Assembly (NCBI RefSeq): GCF_021278985.1 | Contig: NZ_CP082833.1 | Span: 3,534,001 to 3,598,000, forward strand | From: Citrobacter rodentium NBRC 105723 = DSM 16636 | GTDB taxonomy: Bacteria > Pseudomonadota > Gammaproteobacteria > Enterobacterales > Enterobacteriaceae | Reading direction: 5' to 3' | Length of the DNA stretch: 64,000 bases | In this document: one piece after another, positions 52,264 to 61,534 of the stretch | Position numbering within the stretch: position 1 is the stretch's first letter | Layout of the letters: each line of letters starts with the position of its first letter | Made by a program: the position numbers and the translations under genes | Notes under the pieces: model-generated | Database searches by the model: none | What the model was told of the DNA's origin: nothing | Seen by the model: only the letters and a program-made list of their open reading frames with translations

Positions 52264-54075
52264 ATGAATCCGAAAATGTTACGCGTAACACAGCGCATTA
52301 TTGAACGTTCGCAGAAAACCCGTACTGCCTACCTCGCCCGTATTGAACAGGCGAAATCCTCGACTGTTCACCGTTCGCAGCTGGCTTGCGGCAACCTGGC
52401 GCACGGTTTCGCTGCCTGCCAGCCCGAAGATAAAGCCTCTTTGAAAAGCATGTTGCGTAACAATATTGCGATCGTGACCTCCTATAACGATATGCTCTCG
52501 GCGCATCAGCCTTATGAACGTTACCCGGACATTATTCGCCAGGCGCTGCACTCGGTGAATGCGGTCGGCCAGGTTGCAGGCGGCGTTCCGGCAATGTGCG
52601 ACGGCGTAACCCAGGGGCAGGACGGCATGGAGCTTTCGCTGTTGAGCCGCGAAGTGATCGCTATGTCCGCGGCGGTAGGACTGTCGCACAATATGTTTGA
52701 CGGCGCGCTGTTCCTCGGCGTGTGCGACAAAATTGTCCCGGGGCTGGTGATGGCGGCGCTGTCGTTTGGCCATCTTCCCGCCATTTTTATCCCTTCCGGA
52801 CCGATGGCAAGCGGCCTGCCAAATAAAGAAAAAGTCCGCATTCGTCAGCTCTACGCGGAAGGGAAGGTTGATCGAATGGCGCTGCTTGAGTCCGAAGCGG
52901 CCTCCTACCATGCGCCGGGTACCTGCACCTTCTACGGCACTGCGAACACCAATCAGATGGTGATCGAATTTATGGGGATGCAGCTTCCTGGTTCCTCATT
53001 TGTTCATCCGGATGCGCCGCTGCGCGAAGCGCTGACCGTGGCGGCGGCGCGTCAGGTAACGCGTCTGACCGGAAACGGCAACCAATGGATGCCGATGGGC
53101 AAAATGATCGACGAAAAAGTGGTGGTCAACGGGATTGTCGCGCTGCTGGCGACCGGCGGTTCGACGAACCACACTATGCACCTGGTGGCGATGGCGCGCG
53201 CGGCCGGTATCCAGATCAACTGGGATGATTTCTCCGACCTTTCCGACGTTGTACCGTTAATGGCGCGTCTCTACCCCAACGGCCCGGCGGATATCAATCA
53301 CTTCCAGGCTGCCGGTGGCGTCCCGGTGCTGATGCGCGAACTGCTGAACGCCGGTCTGCTGCATGAAGATGTCAATACCGTAGCGGGCTTCGGCCTGCAG
53401 CGCTACACCCTGGAGCCGTGGCTGAACAATGGCGAGCTTGACTGGCGCGACGGCGCGCAGGCATCGCTGGACAGCGAGGTCATCGCCTCATGCGACAAGC
53501 CCTTTTCCCATCACGGCGGAACGAAGGTACTGAGCGGCAATCTTGGCCGCGCGGTAATGAAAACCTCAGCGGTGCCGGTGGAGAATCAGGTTATCGAAGC
53601 GCCAGCGGTGGTATTCGAAAGCCAGCATGACGTTCTGCCAGCCTTCGAAGCGGGTCTGCTGGACAAAGATTGCGTGGTTGTTGTGCGCCATCAGGGACCA
53701 AAAGCGAACGGAATGCCAGAATTACATAAACTCATGCCGCCACTTGGTGTATTATTGGACCGTCGTTTCAAAATCGCGCTCGTTACCGATGGACGACTTT
53801 CGGGCGCTTCAGGTAAAGTGCCATCAGCTATCCATGTTACCCCGGAAGCTTATGACGGCGGCCTGCTGGCGAAAGTGCGCGATGGCGACATTATTCGGGT
53901 GAACGGACAGACAGGGGAATTAACGCTGCTGGTTGATGACGCGGAACTTGCCGCCCGCCAGCCTCATATTCCGGATCTGAGCGCATCGCGTATCGGAACG
54001 GGACGTGAGATGTTCAGCGCGCTGCGCGAGAAGCTCTCCGGCGCGGAGCAGGGCGCAACCTGTATCACTTTTTAA
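52264..54075 (+). CDS. edd: Phosphogluconate dehydratase Edd
   Basis: A 603-residue iron-sulfur dehydratase of the IlvD/Edd family that makes 2-keto-3-deoxy-6-phosphogluconate from 6-phosphogluconate. Cluster ligand cysteines lie in VPAMCDGVTQGQDGMELSL and in GTCTFYGTANTNQM, with another in FLGVCDKI. The C-terminal segment has LVTDGRLSGASGKVPSAIHV. The ATG at 52264 follows AGGAGC. eda follows after 35 bases. Confidence 0.98.
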   Translation: MNPKMLRVTQRIIERSQKTRTAYLARIEQAKSSTVHRSQLACGNLAHGFAACQPEDKASLKSMLRNNIAIVTSYNDMLSAHQPYERYPDIIRQALHSVNAVGQVAGGVPAMCDGVTQGQDGMELSLLSREVIAMSAAVGLSHNMFDGALFLGVCDKIVPGLVMAALSFGHLPAIFIPSGPMASGLPNKEKVRIRQLYAEGKVDRMALLESEAASYHAPGTCTFYGTANTNQMVIEFMGMQLPGSSFVHPDAPLREALTVAAARQVTRLTGNGNQWMPMGKMIDEKVVVNGIVALLATGGSTNHTMHLVAMARAAGIQINWDDFSDLSDVVPLMARLYPNGPADINHFQAAGGVPVLMRELLNAGLLHEDVNTVAGFGLQRYTLEPWLNNGELDWRDGAQASLDSEVIASCDKPFSHHGGTKVLSGNLGRAVMKTSAVPVENQVIEAPAVVFESQHDVLPAFEAGLLDKDCVVVVRHQGPKANGMPELHKLMPPLGVLLDRRFKIALVTDGRLSGASGKVPSAIHVTPEAYDGGLLAKVRDGDIIRVNGQTGELTLLVDDAELAARQPHIPDLSASRIGTGREMFSALREKLSGAEQGATCITF

Positions 54076-54110
54076 GACTCATTTTGTAATCAGGCGAGAG
54101 AAAAACTCTG

Positions 54111-54752
54111 ATGAAAAACTGGAAAACAAGTGCAGAAGCAATCCTGACCACCGGCCCGGTTGTTCCGGTAATTGTGGTAAATAAACTGGAACACGCTGTG
54201 CCGATGGCAAAAGCGCTGGTTGCCGGCGGCGTGCGCGTACTGGAAGTCACGTTGCGTACTGCCTGCGCGATGGATGCTATTCGCGCTATCGCCAAAGAGG
54301 TGCCGGAAGCGATTGTGGGCGCTGGTACCGTACTGAATCCGCAGCAGCTGGCCGAAGTGACCGCTGCAGGCGCGCAGTTCGCCATCAGCCCGGGCCTGAC
54401 CGAGCCGCTGTTGAAAGCCGCAACCGAAGGCTCTATCCCGCTGATCCCGGGTATCAGTACCGTTTCTGAACTGATGCTGGGTATGGACTATGGTCTGAAA
54501 GAGTTTAAATTCTTCCCGGCGGAAGCCAACGGCGGCACCAAAGCGCTGCAGGCGATTGCGGGTCCGTTCTCTCAGGTGCGTTTCTGTCCGACCGGCGGTA
54601 TCTCCCCGGCGAACTACCGCGACTACCTGGCACTGAAAAGCGTACTGTGCATCGGCGGTTCCTGGCTGGTTCCGGCGGATGCGCTGGAAGCGGGCGACTA
54701 CGATCGCATCACCAAACTGGCGCGCGAAGCGGTAGAAGGCGCGAAGCAGTAA
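54111..54752 (+). CDS. eda: KDPG/KHG aldolase Eda
   Basis: A 213-residue class I aldolase that splits 2-keto-3-deoxy-6-phosphogluconate into pyruvate and glyceraldehyde 3-phosphate. The Schiff-base Lys is in LKEFKFFPAEANGG and the catalytic Glu in RVLEVTLRT. Trimeric TIM barrel, same length as E. coli Eda. It is co-transcribed with edd and followed by a strong hairpin shared with the convergent purT. Confidence 0.98.
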   Translation: MKNWKTSAEAILTTGPVVPVIVVNKLEHAVPMAKALVAGGVRVLEVTLRTACAMDAIRAIAKEVPEAIVGAGTVLNPQQLAEVTAAGAQFAISPGLTEPLLKAATEGSIPLIPGISTVSELMLGMDYGLKEFKFFPAEANGGTKALQAIAGPFSQVRFCPTGGISPANYRDYLALKSVLCIGGSWLVPADALEAGDYDRITKLAREAVEGAKQ

Positions 54753-54760
54753 ACCGTTAA

Positions 54761-54799
54761 GCGCCCGCTGGCCTGACGACGCCGTTCGCAGGCCAGCGG
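54761..54799. terminator. Bidirectional hairpin between eda and purT
   Basis: GCCCGCTGGCCTG (54761-54773) is exactly complementary to CAGGCCAGCGGGC (54787-54799), a 13-bp stem between two convergent genes. No long T-run on either side. Confidence 0.75.
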
Positions 54800-54808
54800 G
54801 CAACAGCG

Positions 54809-55987
54809 TTAGCCTTTTACTCTCACCTGGCTGGCGGCCTCTTTCGCTCTCATTACCGCCTCTTCAACGCTTCCTCCGGTCGCGAGCGTGACGCCCAACC
54901 GACGGCTGCCGTCAATGTCCGGCTTGCCGAACAAACGTAGCTGTAAACCCGCGCCAACGGCGGCCTGAACGTTATCGAACGTCACGTTCCGGCTGGTCAG
55001 TTGCGGCAGGATCACCGCCGATGCGGCCGGGCCATACTGGCGAATGCCGCCGACGGGCAGGCCGAGAAAGGCGCGCACGTGAAGGGCGAACTCCGACAGA
55101 TCCTGAGAAATCAGCGTCACCATGCCGGTGTCGTGCGGGCGAGGGGAGACTTCGCTAAAAATAACCTCATCGCCGCAAACGAACAGCTCTACGCCAAACA
55201 GGCCATAACCGCCTAACGCCAGAACGACTTTACGCGCGATTTCCTGCGCGCGCGCCAGCGCCAGCTCGCTCATCTGCTGTGGCTGCCAGGATTCACGGTA
55301 GTCGCCATCCTGCTGGCGATGGCCTACCGGCGCGCAGAAATGAACGCCATCGACGGCGCTGACGGTGAGCAGCGTAATTTCGAAATCAAAGTCCACCACG
55401 CCTTCGACGATCACCCGCCCGGCGCCCGCGCGACCGCCTTGCTGCGCATAGTCCCACGCCTGCGCCAGCTGTTCGGCTGAACGAATAAAGCTTTGCCCTT
55501 TGCCTGAAGAACTCATCACCGGCTTAACAATGCACGGATAGCCAATTTCATCCACGGCCTGACGGAAGCTGCTTTCACTATCGGCAAAACGGAAGGTGGA
55601 AGTGGGTAATTTCAGCTCCTCCGCCGCCAGACGGCGAATGCCCTCGCGGTTCATCGTCAGCTGCGTCGCACGAGCACAGGGAACCACGTTCACTCCCTCC
55701 TGTTCCAGCGTTACCAGCATCTCCGTGGCGATGGCTTCAATTTCCGGCACGATAAAGTGCGGTTTTTCCAGCTCGACTACCCGGCGAAGCGCGTCGCCAT
55801 CCAGCATATTGATCGTGTGAGAACGGTGCGCCACATGCATCGCTGGCGCATCGGCATAGCGATCGACGGCAATGACTTCAACGCCAAGTCGCTGGCACTC
55901 GATCGCCAACTCTTTTCCCAGTTCTCCGGAACCCAATAACATCACCCGAGTGGCCGCCGGACGCAGCGCAGTGCCTAATAACGTCAT
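54809..55987 (-). CDS. purT: Formate-dependent GAR transformylase PurT
   Basis: A 392-residue ATP-grasp enzyme that makes N-formyl-GAR from GAR, formate and ATP, an alternative to PurN in purine synthesis. It has the N-terminal substrate motif LLGSGELGKELAIECQRLG, the glycine-rich loop VMSSSGKGQSFIRSAEQL and the metal-binding region YGLFGVELFVCGDEVIFSEVSPRPHDTG. A PurR box lies 36-51 bases upstream. It is divergent from yebG. Confidence 0.98.
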   Translation of the reverse strand: MTLLGTALRPAATRVMLLGSGELGKELAIECQRLGVEVIAVDRYADAPAMHVAHRSHTINMLDGDALRRVVELEKPHFIVPEIEAIATEMLVTLEQEGVNVVPCARATQLTMNREGIRRLAAEELKLPTSTFRFADSESSFRQAVDEIGYPCIVKPVMSSSGKGQSFIRSAEQLAQAWDYAQQGGRAGAGRVIVEGVVDFDFEITLLTVSAVDGVHFCAPVGHRQQDGDYRESWQPQQMSELALARAQEIARKVVLALGGYGLFGVELFVCGDEVIFSEVSPRPHDTGMVTLISQDLSEFALHVRAFLGLPVGGIRQYGPAASAVILPQLTSRNVTFDNVQAAVGAGLQLRLFGKPDIDGSRRLGVTLATGGSVEEAVMRAKEAASQVRVKG

Positions 55988-56022
55988 AAAAATATCCCCC
56001 GATAAATTTGCCCGCAGTATAT

Positions 56023-56038
56023 ACGAAAACGTTTGCGT
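56023..56038. promoter_or_regulatory. PurR box of purT
   Basis: On the minus strand ACGCAAACGTTTTCGT matches the PurR consensus ACGCAAACGTTTTCNT exactly. Confidence 0.88.
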
Positions 56039-56082
56039 CTGTCTTTATTACCAGCTTGATTTCAGGAGGGAAATAGAATATA

Positions 56083-56098
56083 CTGTACATAATTACAG
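56083..56098. promoter_or_regulatory. LexA (SOS) box of yebG
   Basis: CTGTACATAATTACAG fits CTG-N10-CAG with an AT-rich centre and lies 20 bases upstream of the yebG ATG. yebG is a known SOS gene in E. coli. Confidence 0.9.
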
Positions 56099-56118
56099 TA
56101 ATATTGAGAGGCTGCAAA

Positions 56119-56400
56119 ATGGCGGTTGAAGTTAAATACGTAGTCATTCGTGAGGGTGTGGAAAAAATGTCATTTACCAGCAAAAAGGAAGCCGATGCGT
56201 ATGACAAGATGCTGGACACGGCGGATCTGCTTGATACCTGGCTTGAACAGTCGCCGTTAACGCTGGAAGACGAGCAGCGCGAGGCGCTCTCTCTGTGGCT
56301 GGCGGAGCAGAAAGATGTTCTGAGCGTCATCCTCAAAACCGGCAAACTGCCGTCGCCGCAGGCGGTTGAGTCTGAGCAGGACGACAGCCGGGCCGCCTGA
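56119..56400 (+). CDS. yebG: SOS-induced protein YebG
   Basis: A 93-residue small cytoplasmic protein of unknown molecular function, induced by DNA damage in E. coli. The family start MAVEVKYVVIREGVEKMSFTS is at 56119 and follows GAGAGGCTGC. The C-terminal part (DEQREALSLWLAEQKD) is helical. Control by LexA is supported by the box 20 bases upstream. Confidence 0.95.
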   Translation: MAVEVKYVVIREGVEKMSFTSKKEADAYDKMLDTADLLDTWLEQSPLTLEDEQREALSLWLAEQKDVLSVILKTGKLPSPQAVESEQDDSRAA

Positions 56401-56467
56401 GCCTGACTTGCGCTCCTGTCGTTTTGTACCATGCTTTTTCCTGAGTCATTGTGCGAAGGAGAAAAAG

Positions 56468-56821
56468 ATGAACAAAACAGGAGCCCTGCTGAGTCTGCTG
56501 CTGCTTTCCGCCACCCTGTCGGCGTATGCGGCAGAAACGGGCAGTAAAACGGTAACCTTCCCCCGCTGCGAAGGGCTGGATGCCGACGGCATTGCGGCAA
56601 GCGTGAAACGAGACTACCAGCAAAACCGCATCGCGCGCTGGCCCGATGATCAGAAACATGTCGGGCAGGCCGACCCCGTGGCGTGGGTTAACCCAAAAGA
56701 GATTACCGGCCAGGACGGTAAGTGGCGAGTGCCGCTCACCGTGCGCGGTAAAAGCGCCGATATCCATTATACAGTCAATGTAGATTGCAAAGCGGGTACG
56801 GCGGAATACCTGCCGCAGTAA
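56468..56821 (+). CDS. yebF: Secreted protein YebF
   Basis: A 117-residue protein with a Sec signal peptide (MNKTGALLSLLLLSATLSAY, cleavage near AYA). In E. coli YebF is exported to the periplasm and then passes the outer membrane through porins, which is unusual. The mature part keeps the paired Cys (FPRCEGLDADGIAASVKRDY and VNVDCKAGTAEYLPQ). The ATG at 56468 has AAGGAG upstream; a longer frame starting inside yebG is rejected. Confidence 0.95.
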   Translation: MNKTGALLSLLLLSATLSAYAAETGSKTVTFPRCEGLDADGIAASVKRDYQQNRIARWPDDQKHVGQADPVAWVNPKEITGQDGKWRVPLTVRGKSADIHYTVNVDCKAGTAEYLPQ

Positions 56822-56916
56822 CGCTATAATTTGCGCATCTTTTGCCGGGAAAGACATTTCCTGACATCCCCTCGGGTACGCTTTGACAATTCATTGTCAG
56901 TACTTGAGGGGCAAAA

Positions 56917-57576
56917 ATGGCTAACTGGCTTAATCAATTACAATCGTTGCTCGGGCAGAGCGGATCGTCCTCTTTATCCTCCGGCGAGCAAGGACTCAGT
57001 AAACTGCTGGTTCCCGGCGCGCTCGGCGGTCTGGCAGGCTTACTGGTCGCCAATAAATCATCTCGGAAATTACTCAGCAAATATGGCACCAGCGCGCTGC
57101 TGATGGGCGGCGGGGCGGTTGCCGGCACCGTTTTATGGAATAAGTACAAAGATAAAATCCGAGCCGCGCATCAGGATGAACCGCAGTTTGGCGAACAAAG
57201 CTCGCCGCTGGATGTGCGCACCGAGCGTCTGATTCTCGCGCTGGTATTCGCAGCGAAAAGCGACGGTCATATCGACGCGAAAGAGCGTGCGGCTATCGAA
57301 CAACAACTGCGTGACGCAGGGGTGGAACAGCAAGGGCGGGCGCTTATTGAAAAGGCGATTGAACAGCCGCTCGATCCCCAGCGTCTGGCGCAGGGCATCC
57401 GCAATGAAGAGGAAGCGCTGGAAGTCTATTTCCTGAGCTGCGCGGCGATTGATATCGACCACTTTATGGAGCGTAGCTACCTCAACGCGCTCGGCGACGC
57501 GCTGAAGATCCCGCAGGATGTCCGCGACGGCATTGAGCAGGATCTGAAACAGCAGAAGCTGGCGTTACCCGGCTAA
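56917..57576 (+). CDS. yebE: DUF533 inner-membrane protein YebE
   Basis: A 219-residue protein with a Gly-rich TM region (ALGGLAGLLVANKSS, TSALLMGGGAVAGTVLWNKY at about 30-75) and a C-terminal helical DUF533/TerB-like domain (SDGHIDAKERAAIEQQLRDAG). Expression in E. coli depends on the Cpx envelope-stress response; function unknown. The ATG follows TGAGGGGC. A small inverted repeat GATGCA...TGCATC lies after the stop. Confidence 0.93.
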   Translation: MANWLNQLQSLLGQSGSSSLSSGEQGLSKLLVPGALGGLAGLLVANKSSRKLLSKYGTSALLMGGGAVAGTVLWNKYKDKIRAAHQDEPQFGEQSSPLDVRTERLILALVFAAKSDGHIDAKERAAIEQQLRDAGVEQQGRALIEKAIEQPLDPQRLAQGIRNEEEALEVYFLSCAAIDIDHFMERSYLNALGDALKIPQDVRDGIEQDLKQQKLALPG

Positions 57577-57660
57577 TACTCCGGATGCAGCATGTTTCGC
57601 TTGCATCATTCGTGAGTTTTGCCACCCTTAGAAGATGTATAATCACGAAAGAACAGTGAC

Positions 57661-59736
57661 ATGCTGCCGAAAGCCAATCGTATTCCCTACGCCATGACGG
57701 TTCATGGCGATACACGCATTGATAATTATTACTGGCTGCGCGACGATACCCGTTCGCAGCCTGAAGTGCTTGACTACCTGAACCAGGAAAACAGTTACGG
57801 GCACCGGATTATGTCCACCCAGCAGGCGTTACAGGATCGCGTGCTGAAGGAGATTATCGATCGTATCCCGCCCCGCGAAGTCTCCGCGCCATATGTGAAG
57901 AACGGCTATCGTTACCGCCACGTTTATGAGCCCGGCTGCGAGTACGCCATTTATCAGCGTCAGTCGGCGCTGAACGAAGAGTGGGATGAATGGGAAACGT
58001 TATTAGACGGCAACAAACGGGCGGCGCACAGCGAATTTTATACTCTTGGCGGGCTGGCGATCACCCCGGATAACACCATTATGGCGATTGCGGAAGATTT
58101 TCTGTCCCGCCGCCAGTATGGCATCCGTTTTCGCAATCTTGAGAGCGGCAACTGGTATCCGGAGATGCTGGACAACGTTGCTCCCGAGTTCGTCTGGGCG
58201 AATGATTCACTGACCTTTTACTACGTACGCAAACATACCACGACGCTGTTGCCTTATCAGGTCTGGCGTCACACCGTCGGCACCCCGTCGGCCCATGATG
58301 AGCTGGTCTATGAAGAGAAAGACGATACCTTCTACGTCAGCCTGCATAAAACCACCTCTCAACATTACATCGTGATCCATCTCGGCAGCGCGACCACCAG
58401 CGAAGTGCTACTGCTGGATGCGGAACTGGCCTACGCCGAACCGTTTGTTTTTTTAGCGCGGCGCAAGGATCATGAGTACAGCCTGGATCACTATCAGCAT
58501 AAGTTTTACCTGCGTTCCAATCGCGACGGTAAAAACTTCGGCCTGTACCGCACTCGCGTACGTGACGAAAAACAGTGGGAAACGCTGATCGCGCCGCGTG
58601 AGACAATAATGCTGGAAGGCTTTACGCTTTTTACCGACTGGCTGGTGGTGGAAGAGCGGCAGCGCGGATTGACCAGCCTGCGGCAAATCAACCGGAAAAC
58701 CCGTGAAGTGATCGGCATCGCTTTTGACGATCCGGCTTATGTCACCTGGCTTGCTTATAATCCGGAACCGGAAACGTCGCGCCTGCGCTATGGCTATTCG
58801 TCAATGACCACGCCTGACACGCTGTTCGAGCTGGATATGGACACCGGTGAGCGCCGGGTTATCAAGCAGACGGAGGTGCCCGGCTTTGACGCCGCGGACT
58901 ACCGCAGCGAGCACGTGTGGATCACCGCCCGCGACGGCGTCGAGGTGCCGGTATCGCTGGTCTATCACCGCAAGTATTTTCGTAAAGGGCAGAATCCGCT
59001 GCTGGTGTACGGCTATGGCTCCTACGGTTCCTGTATCGACGCTGATTTCAGCAGCAGCCGGTTAAGCCTGCTGGATCGCGGCTTCGTCTACGCCATCGTC
59101 CACGTGCGCGGCGGCGGCGAACTGGGCCAGCAGTGGTATGAAGACGGCAAATTTTTGAAAAAGCGCAATACCTTTAATGATTATCTCGATGCCTGCGATG
59201 CGCTGATCGCCCAGGGCTACGGCGCACCGTCACTCTGTTACGCGATGGGTGGCAGCGCCGGCGGGATGCTGATGGGCGTGGCCATCAATGAACGCCCGGA
59301 TCTTTTTCACGGCGTGATTGCGCAGGTTCCGTTTGTCGATGTAGTGACCACCATGCTTGATGAATCCATCCCTCTGACCACAGGAGAGTTTGAGGAGTGG
59401 GGGAATCCGGAAGATCCGCAATATTACGCCTACATGAAGAGCTACAGCCCTTACGATAACGTCACCGCGCAGGCTTATCCTCATATGCTGGTCACCACCG
59501 GGCTGCACGATTCGCAAGTGCAATACTGGGAACCGGCGAAATGGGTGGCGAAACTGCGCGAACTGAAAACCGATGACCATCTGCTGCTGCTATGTACCGA
59601 CATGGATTCCGGTCACGGCGGTAAATCAGGCCGCTTTAAATCTTACGAAGGGGTGGCGCTGGAGTTCGCTTTCCTGATTGGCCTGGCGCAGGGGACGCTG
59701 CCGGGGCAGGGGGAACCTCAGGCATTTTCCAGGTAG
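57661..59736 (+). CDS. ptrB: Oligopeptidase B PtrB
   Basis: A 691-residue cytoplasmic serine peptidase of the prolyl oligopeptidase family that cuts after Lys and Arg in short peptides. An N-terminal seven-blade propeller (about 75-410) is followed by an alpha/beta-hydrolase domain with the nucleophile in AMGGSAGGMLMG, Asp in TTGLHDSQVQYW and His in MDSGHGGKSGRF. It is about five residues longer than E. coli PtrB at the C-terminus and overlaps convergent exoX by 19 bases. Confidence 0.97.
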   Translation: MLPKANRIPYAMTVHGDTRIDNYYWLRDDTRSQPEVLDYLNQENSYGHRIMSTQQALQDRVLKEIIDRIPPREVSAPYVKNGYRYRHVYEPGCEYAIYQRQSALNEEWDEWETLLDGNKRAAHSEFYTLGGLAITPDNTIMAIAEDFLSRRQYGIRFRNLESGNWYPEMLDNVAPEFVWANDSLTFYYVRKHTTTLLPYQVWRHTVGTPSAHDELVYEEKDDTFYVSLHKTTSQHYIVIHLGSATTSEVLLLDAELAYAEPFVFLARRKDHEYSLDHYQHKFYLRSNRDGKNFGLYRTRVRDEKQWETLIAPRETIMLEGFTLFTDWLVVEERQRGLTSLRQINRKTREVIGIAFDDPAYVTWLAYNPEPETSRLRYGYSSMTTPDTLFELDMDTGERRVIKQTEVPGFDAADYRSEHVWITARDGVEVPVSLVYHRKYFRKGQNPLLVYGYGSYGSCIDADFSSSRLSLLDRGFVYAIVHVRGGGELGQQWYEDGKFLKKRNTFNDYLDACDALIAQGYGAPSLCYAMGGSAGGMLMGVAINERPDLFHGVIAQVPFVDVVTTMLDESIPLTTGEFEEWGNPEDPQYYAYMKSYSPYDNVTAQAYPHMLVTTGLHDSQVQYWEPAKWVAKLRELKTDDHLLLLCTDMDSGHGGKSGRFKSYEGVALEFAFLIGLAQGTLPGQGEPQAFSR

Positions 59737-60380
59737 TGCTTCAGCGTTAACCGCAGCTCCGGGCTCATGCTGTCAAGGTTATTAAATAACCAGCGCAGAT
59801 AGCCGGGATCGCGCTTTGCGACTTCTGAAACCGCTTTGCCACGGTATGTGCCGAAGCTGAATGTGGTAAGCAGCGCCGGGCGTCCGGTGATCTCCACCAT
59901 TTGCTCCGGCGTCCAGCCCGACGTGTTCATAATATCAATGAGCAGCGCCGCCGTAATATAGCAGTCGTATAACGCGCGGTGATGATGCAGTCCGGCAGGC
60001 GTTTGCACATTCAGCTTACGGGATTTATACAGCGCCATGTTGCTGTATTTGATGCCCGGCCACAGCCGGCGCGACAGCTTCATGGTGCAAATCCATTCGC
60101 CGGGCATCTCCGGCAGCACACGACTGTCGAAACTCGCGTTGTGCGCCACATACCATTCACTGCCGTAATAGTGCGGAATGATATCTTCAATCCACGGCTT
60201 ATCTGCCACCATCGCTTCGGTAATGCGATGTATCGCCATCGCCTGCGGCGAGATAGGCCGGTCGGGACGCACCAGATGGCTCATCGGGTTGACGATTTTG
60301 CCGTCAACCACGTCTACTGAGGCGATCTCAACAATTCCTCCCTGCAGGCCGCAGGTCTCTGTATCGATGATGCGCAGCAT
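59718..60380 (-). CDS. exoX: Exodeoxyribonuclease X
   Basis: A 220-residue DnaQ-type 3'-5' exonuclease acting on single- and double-stranded DNA in mismatch and UV repair. The DEDDh acids are visible: Asp and Glu in RIIDTETCGLQGG, Asp in AHNASFDSRVLPE and His/Asp in GLHHHRALYDCYITA. Same length as E. coli ExoX. It is convergent with ptrB and overlaps it by 19 bases. Confidence 0.97.
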   Translation of the reverse strand: MLRIIDTETCGLQGGIVEIASVDVVDGKIVNPMSHLVRPDRPISPQAMAIHRITEAMVADKPWIEDIIPHYYGSEWYVAHNASFDSRVLPEMPGEWICTMKLSRRLWPGIKYSNMALYKSRKLNVQTPAGLHHHRALYDCYITAALLIDIMNTSGWTPEQMVEITGRPALLTTFSFGTYRGKAVSEVAKRDPGYLRWLFNNLDSMSPELRLTLKHYLENA

Positions 60381-60402
60381 AAAAACTCCAGACCGAAAAA
60401 GA

Positions 60403-61059
60403 CTAGCGTAATGGAATGATATCGCCTTGCCAACCCTGCGGCGTTCGTTGTCCGGTTAATAACAGCGAACCGCGGTCGGCGCGGACAATCAGCTGTCCGC
60501 TTTCATCCCATAGCGCGCTGCTGCCGCGTGCGTTAGCCATCAGTACGGGGATTGAAAAGCGGTGCGAGAAGTGCTGCAGACATGAAGCGGAACTTAACAG
60601 CTCGGGTTCGCCAACGCTTTGGCTGGTGGTGAAAAGCGAAAAGTCGGGATCCATATCGATGCCTTTCGGCTTTTGATCCAGCACGCTGATGGTCTTCAGA
60701 TCGTTGCACAGACAGGCGCCGAGGCTGTGAGGGTAGGTGCGCGGGACGGTGCTACCCGGAGAAAAAACGGCGATACCTCTGACAAAGCGATTTTTATGCT
60801 CGACCGGCAGACCGGCGATGATGGTCATGCGATGCTTAGTGGCCGCCGTGGCAAGCGGCTGGAGCAGGCTGCTATCGGGCGGCGCGGGTAACGGCTTATG
60901 GGCCTCTGAATAGCCTGATAACGAAAGGGCGGGAAATACCAGCAGATCGCAGTTGTGCTGGGCTGCCGCTTTAATAAACTCGAGATGATGTGCGACATGC
61001 TCGCGGAACGATAATTTCAGTGGTTCGTACTGCGCGGCTGCTATTTTCCAGAGCGACAT
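60403..61059 (-). CDS. yobB: Nitrilase-fold (C-N hydrolase) protein YobB, probably not catalytic
   Basis: A 218-residue protein of the carbon-nitrogen hydrolase fold, homologous to E. coli YobB. The fold is indicated by KIAAAQYEPLKLSFREHVAHH, DLLVFPALSLSGYSEAH, TIIAGLPVEHKN and VLMANARGSSALWDESGQLI. The Glu of the nitrilase triad, expected at FPE, is Ala (FPALSL), and no residue around the expected Lys or Cys (GxxICYD) fits, so hydrolytic activity is doubtful. The ATG at 61059 (MSLWKIAAAQ) is preferred; a 13-codon extension upstream is not conserved. Role unknown. Confidence 0.88.
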   Translation of the reverse strand: MSLWKIAAAQYEPLKLSFREHVAHHLEFIKAAAQHNCDLLVFPALSLSGYSEAHKPLPAPPDSSLLQPLATAATKHRMTIIAGLPVEHKNRFVRGIAVFSPGSTVPRTYPHSLGACLCNDLKTISVLDQKPKGIDMDPDFSLFTTSQSVGEPELLSSASCLQHFSHRFSIPVLMANARGSSALWDESGQLIVRADRGSLLLTGQRTPQGWQGDIIPLR

Positions 61060-61167
61060 AATGATTTCCTTTTCATAGTGCCTGTAAACGACCATCAATA
61101 GTGGTTTAAGAATTTGCTTATACTGTAACAGGCAATATGTAAGGAAATGTAATTTTATATCAAAGCA

Positions 61168-61398
61168 TTATTTAACTTTCGGTTCATAAGGTAAACGCGA
61201 AAGGTTGACTGAGTTCAGGCGATGGGCAATCAGGCGCTCGCGAAACCAGGCGCGCAGGTGTTCCGGCTGTTCACGCTCCACCGCTTCGGCAACGACGGGC
61301 ATGTTGTAGCGCTCTTTAAACGCCACCCCGGCAGCCGCCAGGTCAACGTTAACTTTATCCATCTCGGTTTGTTCGAGTTGCGCGAGATTTTTTTGCAT
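61168..61398 (-). CDS. holE: DNA polymerase III theta subunit HolE
   Basis: A 76-residue protein that binds and stabilises the epsilon proofreading subunit in the replicative polymerase core. It matches E. coli HolE closely (EMDKVNVDLAAAGVAFKERY, AWFRERLIAHRLNSVNL). The ATG at 61398 (MQKNLAQLEQ) has GGAG upstream; a frame extension of nine codons is not conserved. Confidence 0.97.
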   Translation of the reverse strand: MQKNLAQLEQTEMDKVNVDLAAAGVAFKERYNMPVVAEAVEREQPEHLRAWFRERLIAHRLNSVNLSRLPYEPKVK

Positions 61399-61534
61399 GG
61401 GCTGCTCCTTTTGTGATGCGCGCAAAAGTTACTAAGAGTCCGCGGTAATGGCAAGCCGCAATGTTGTTTCTCGACTCAAACAATCCAGGAGGTTATCCTT
61501 TTAAACCACGACATAACAAAAAGGAATAGTTGAT

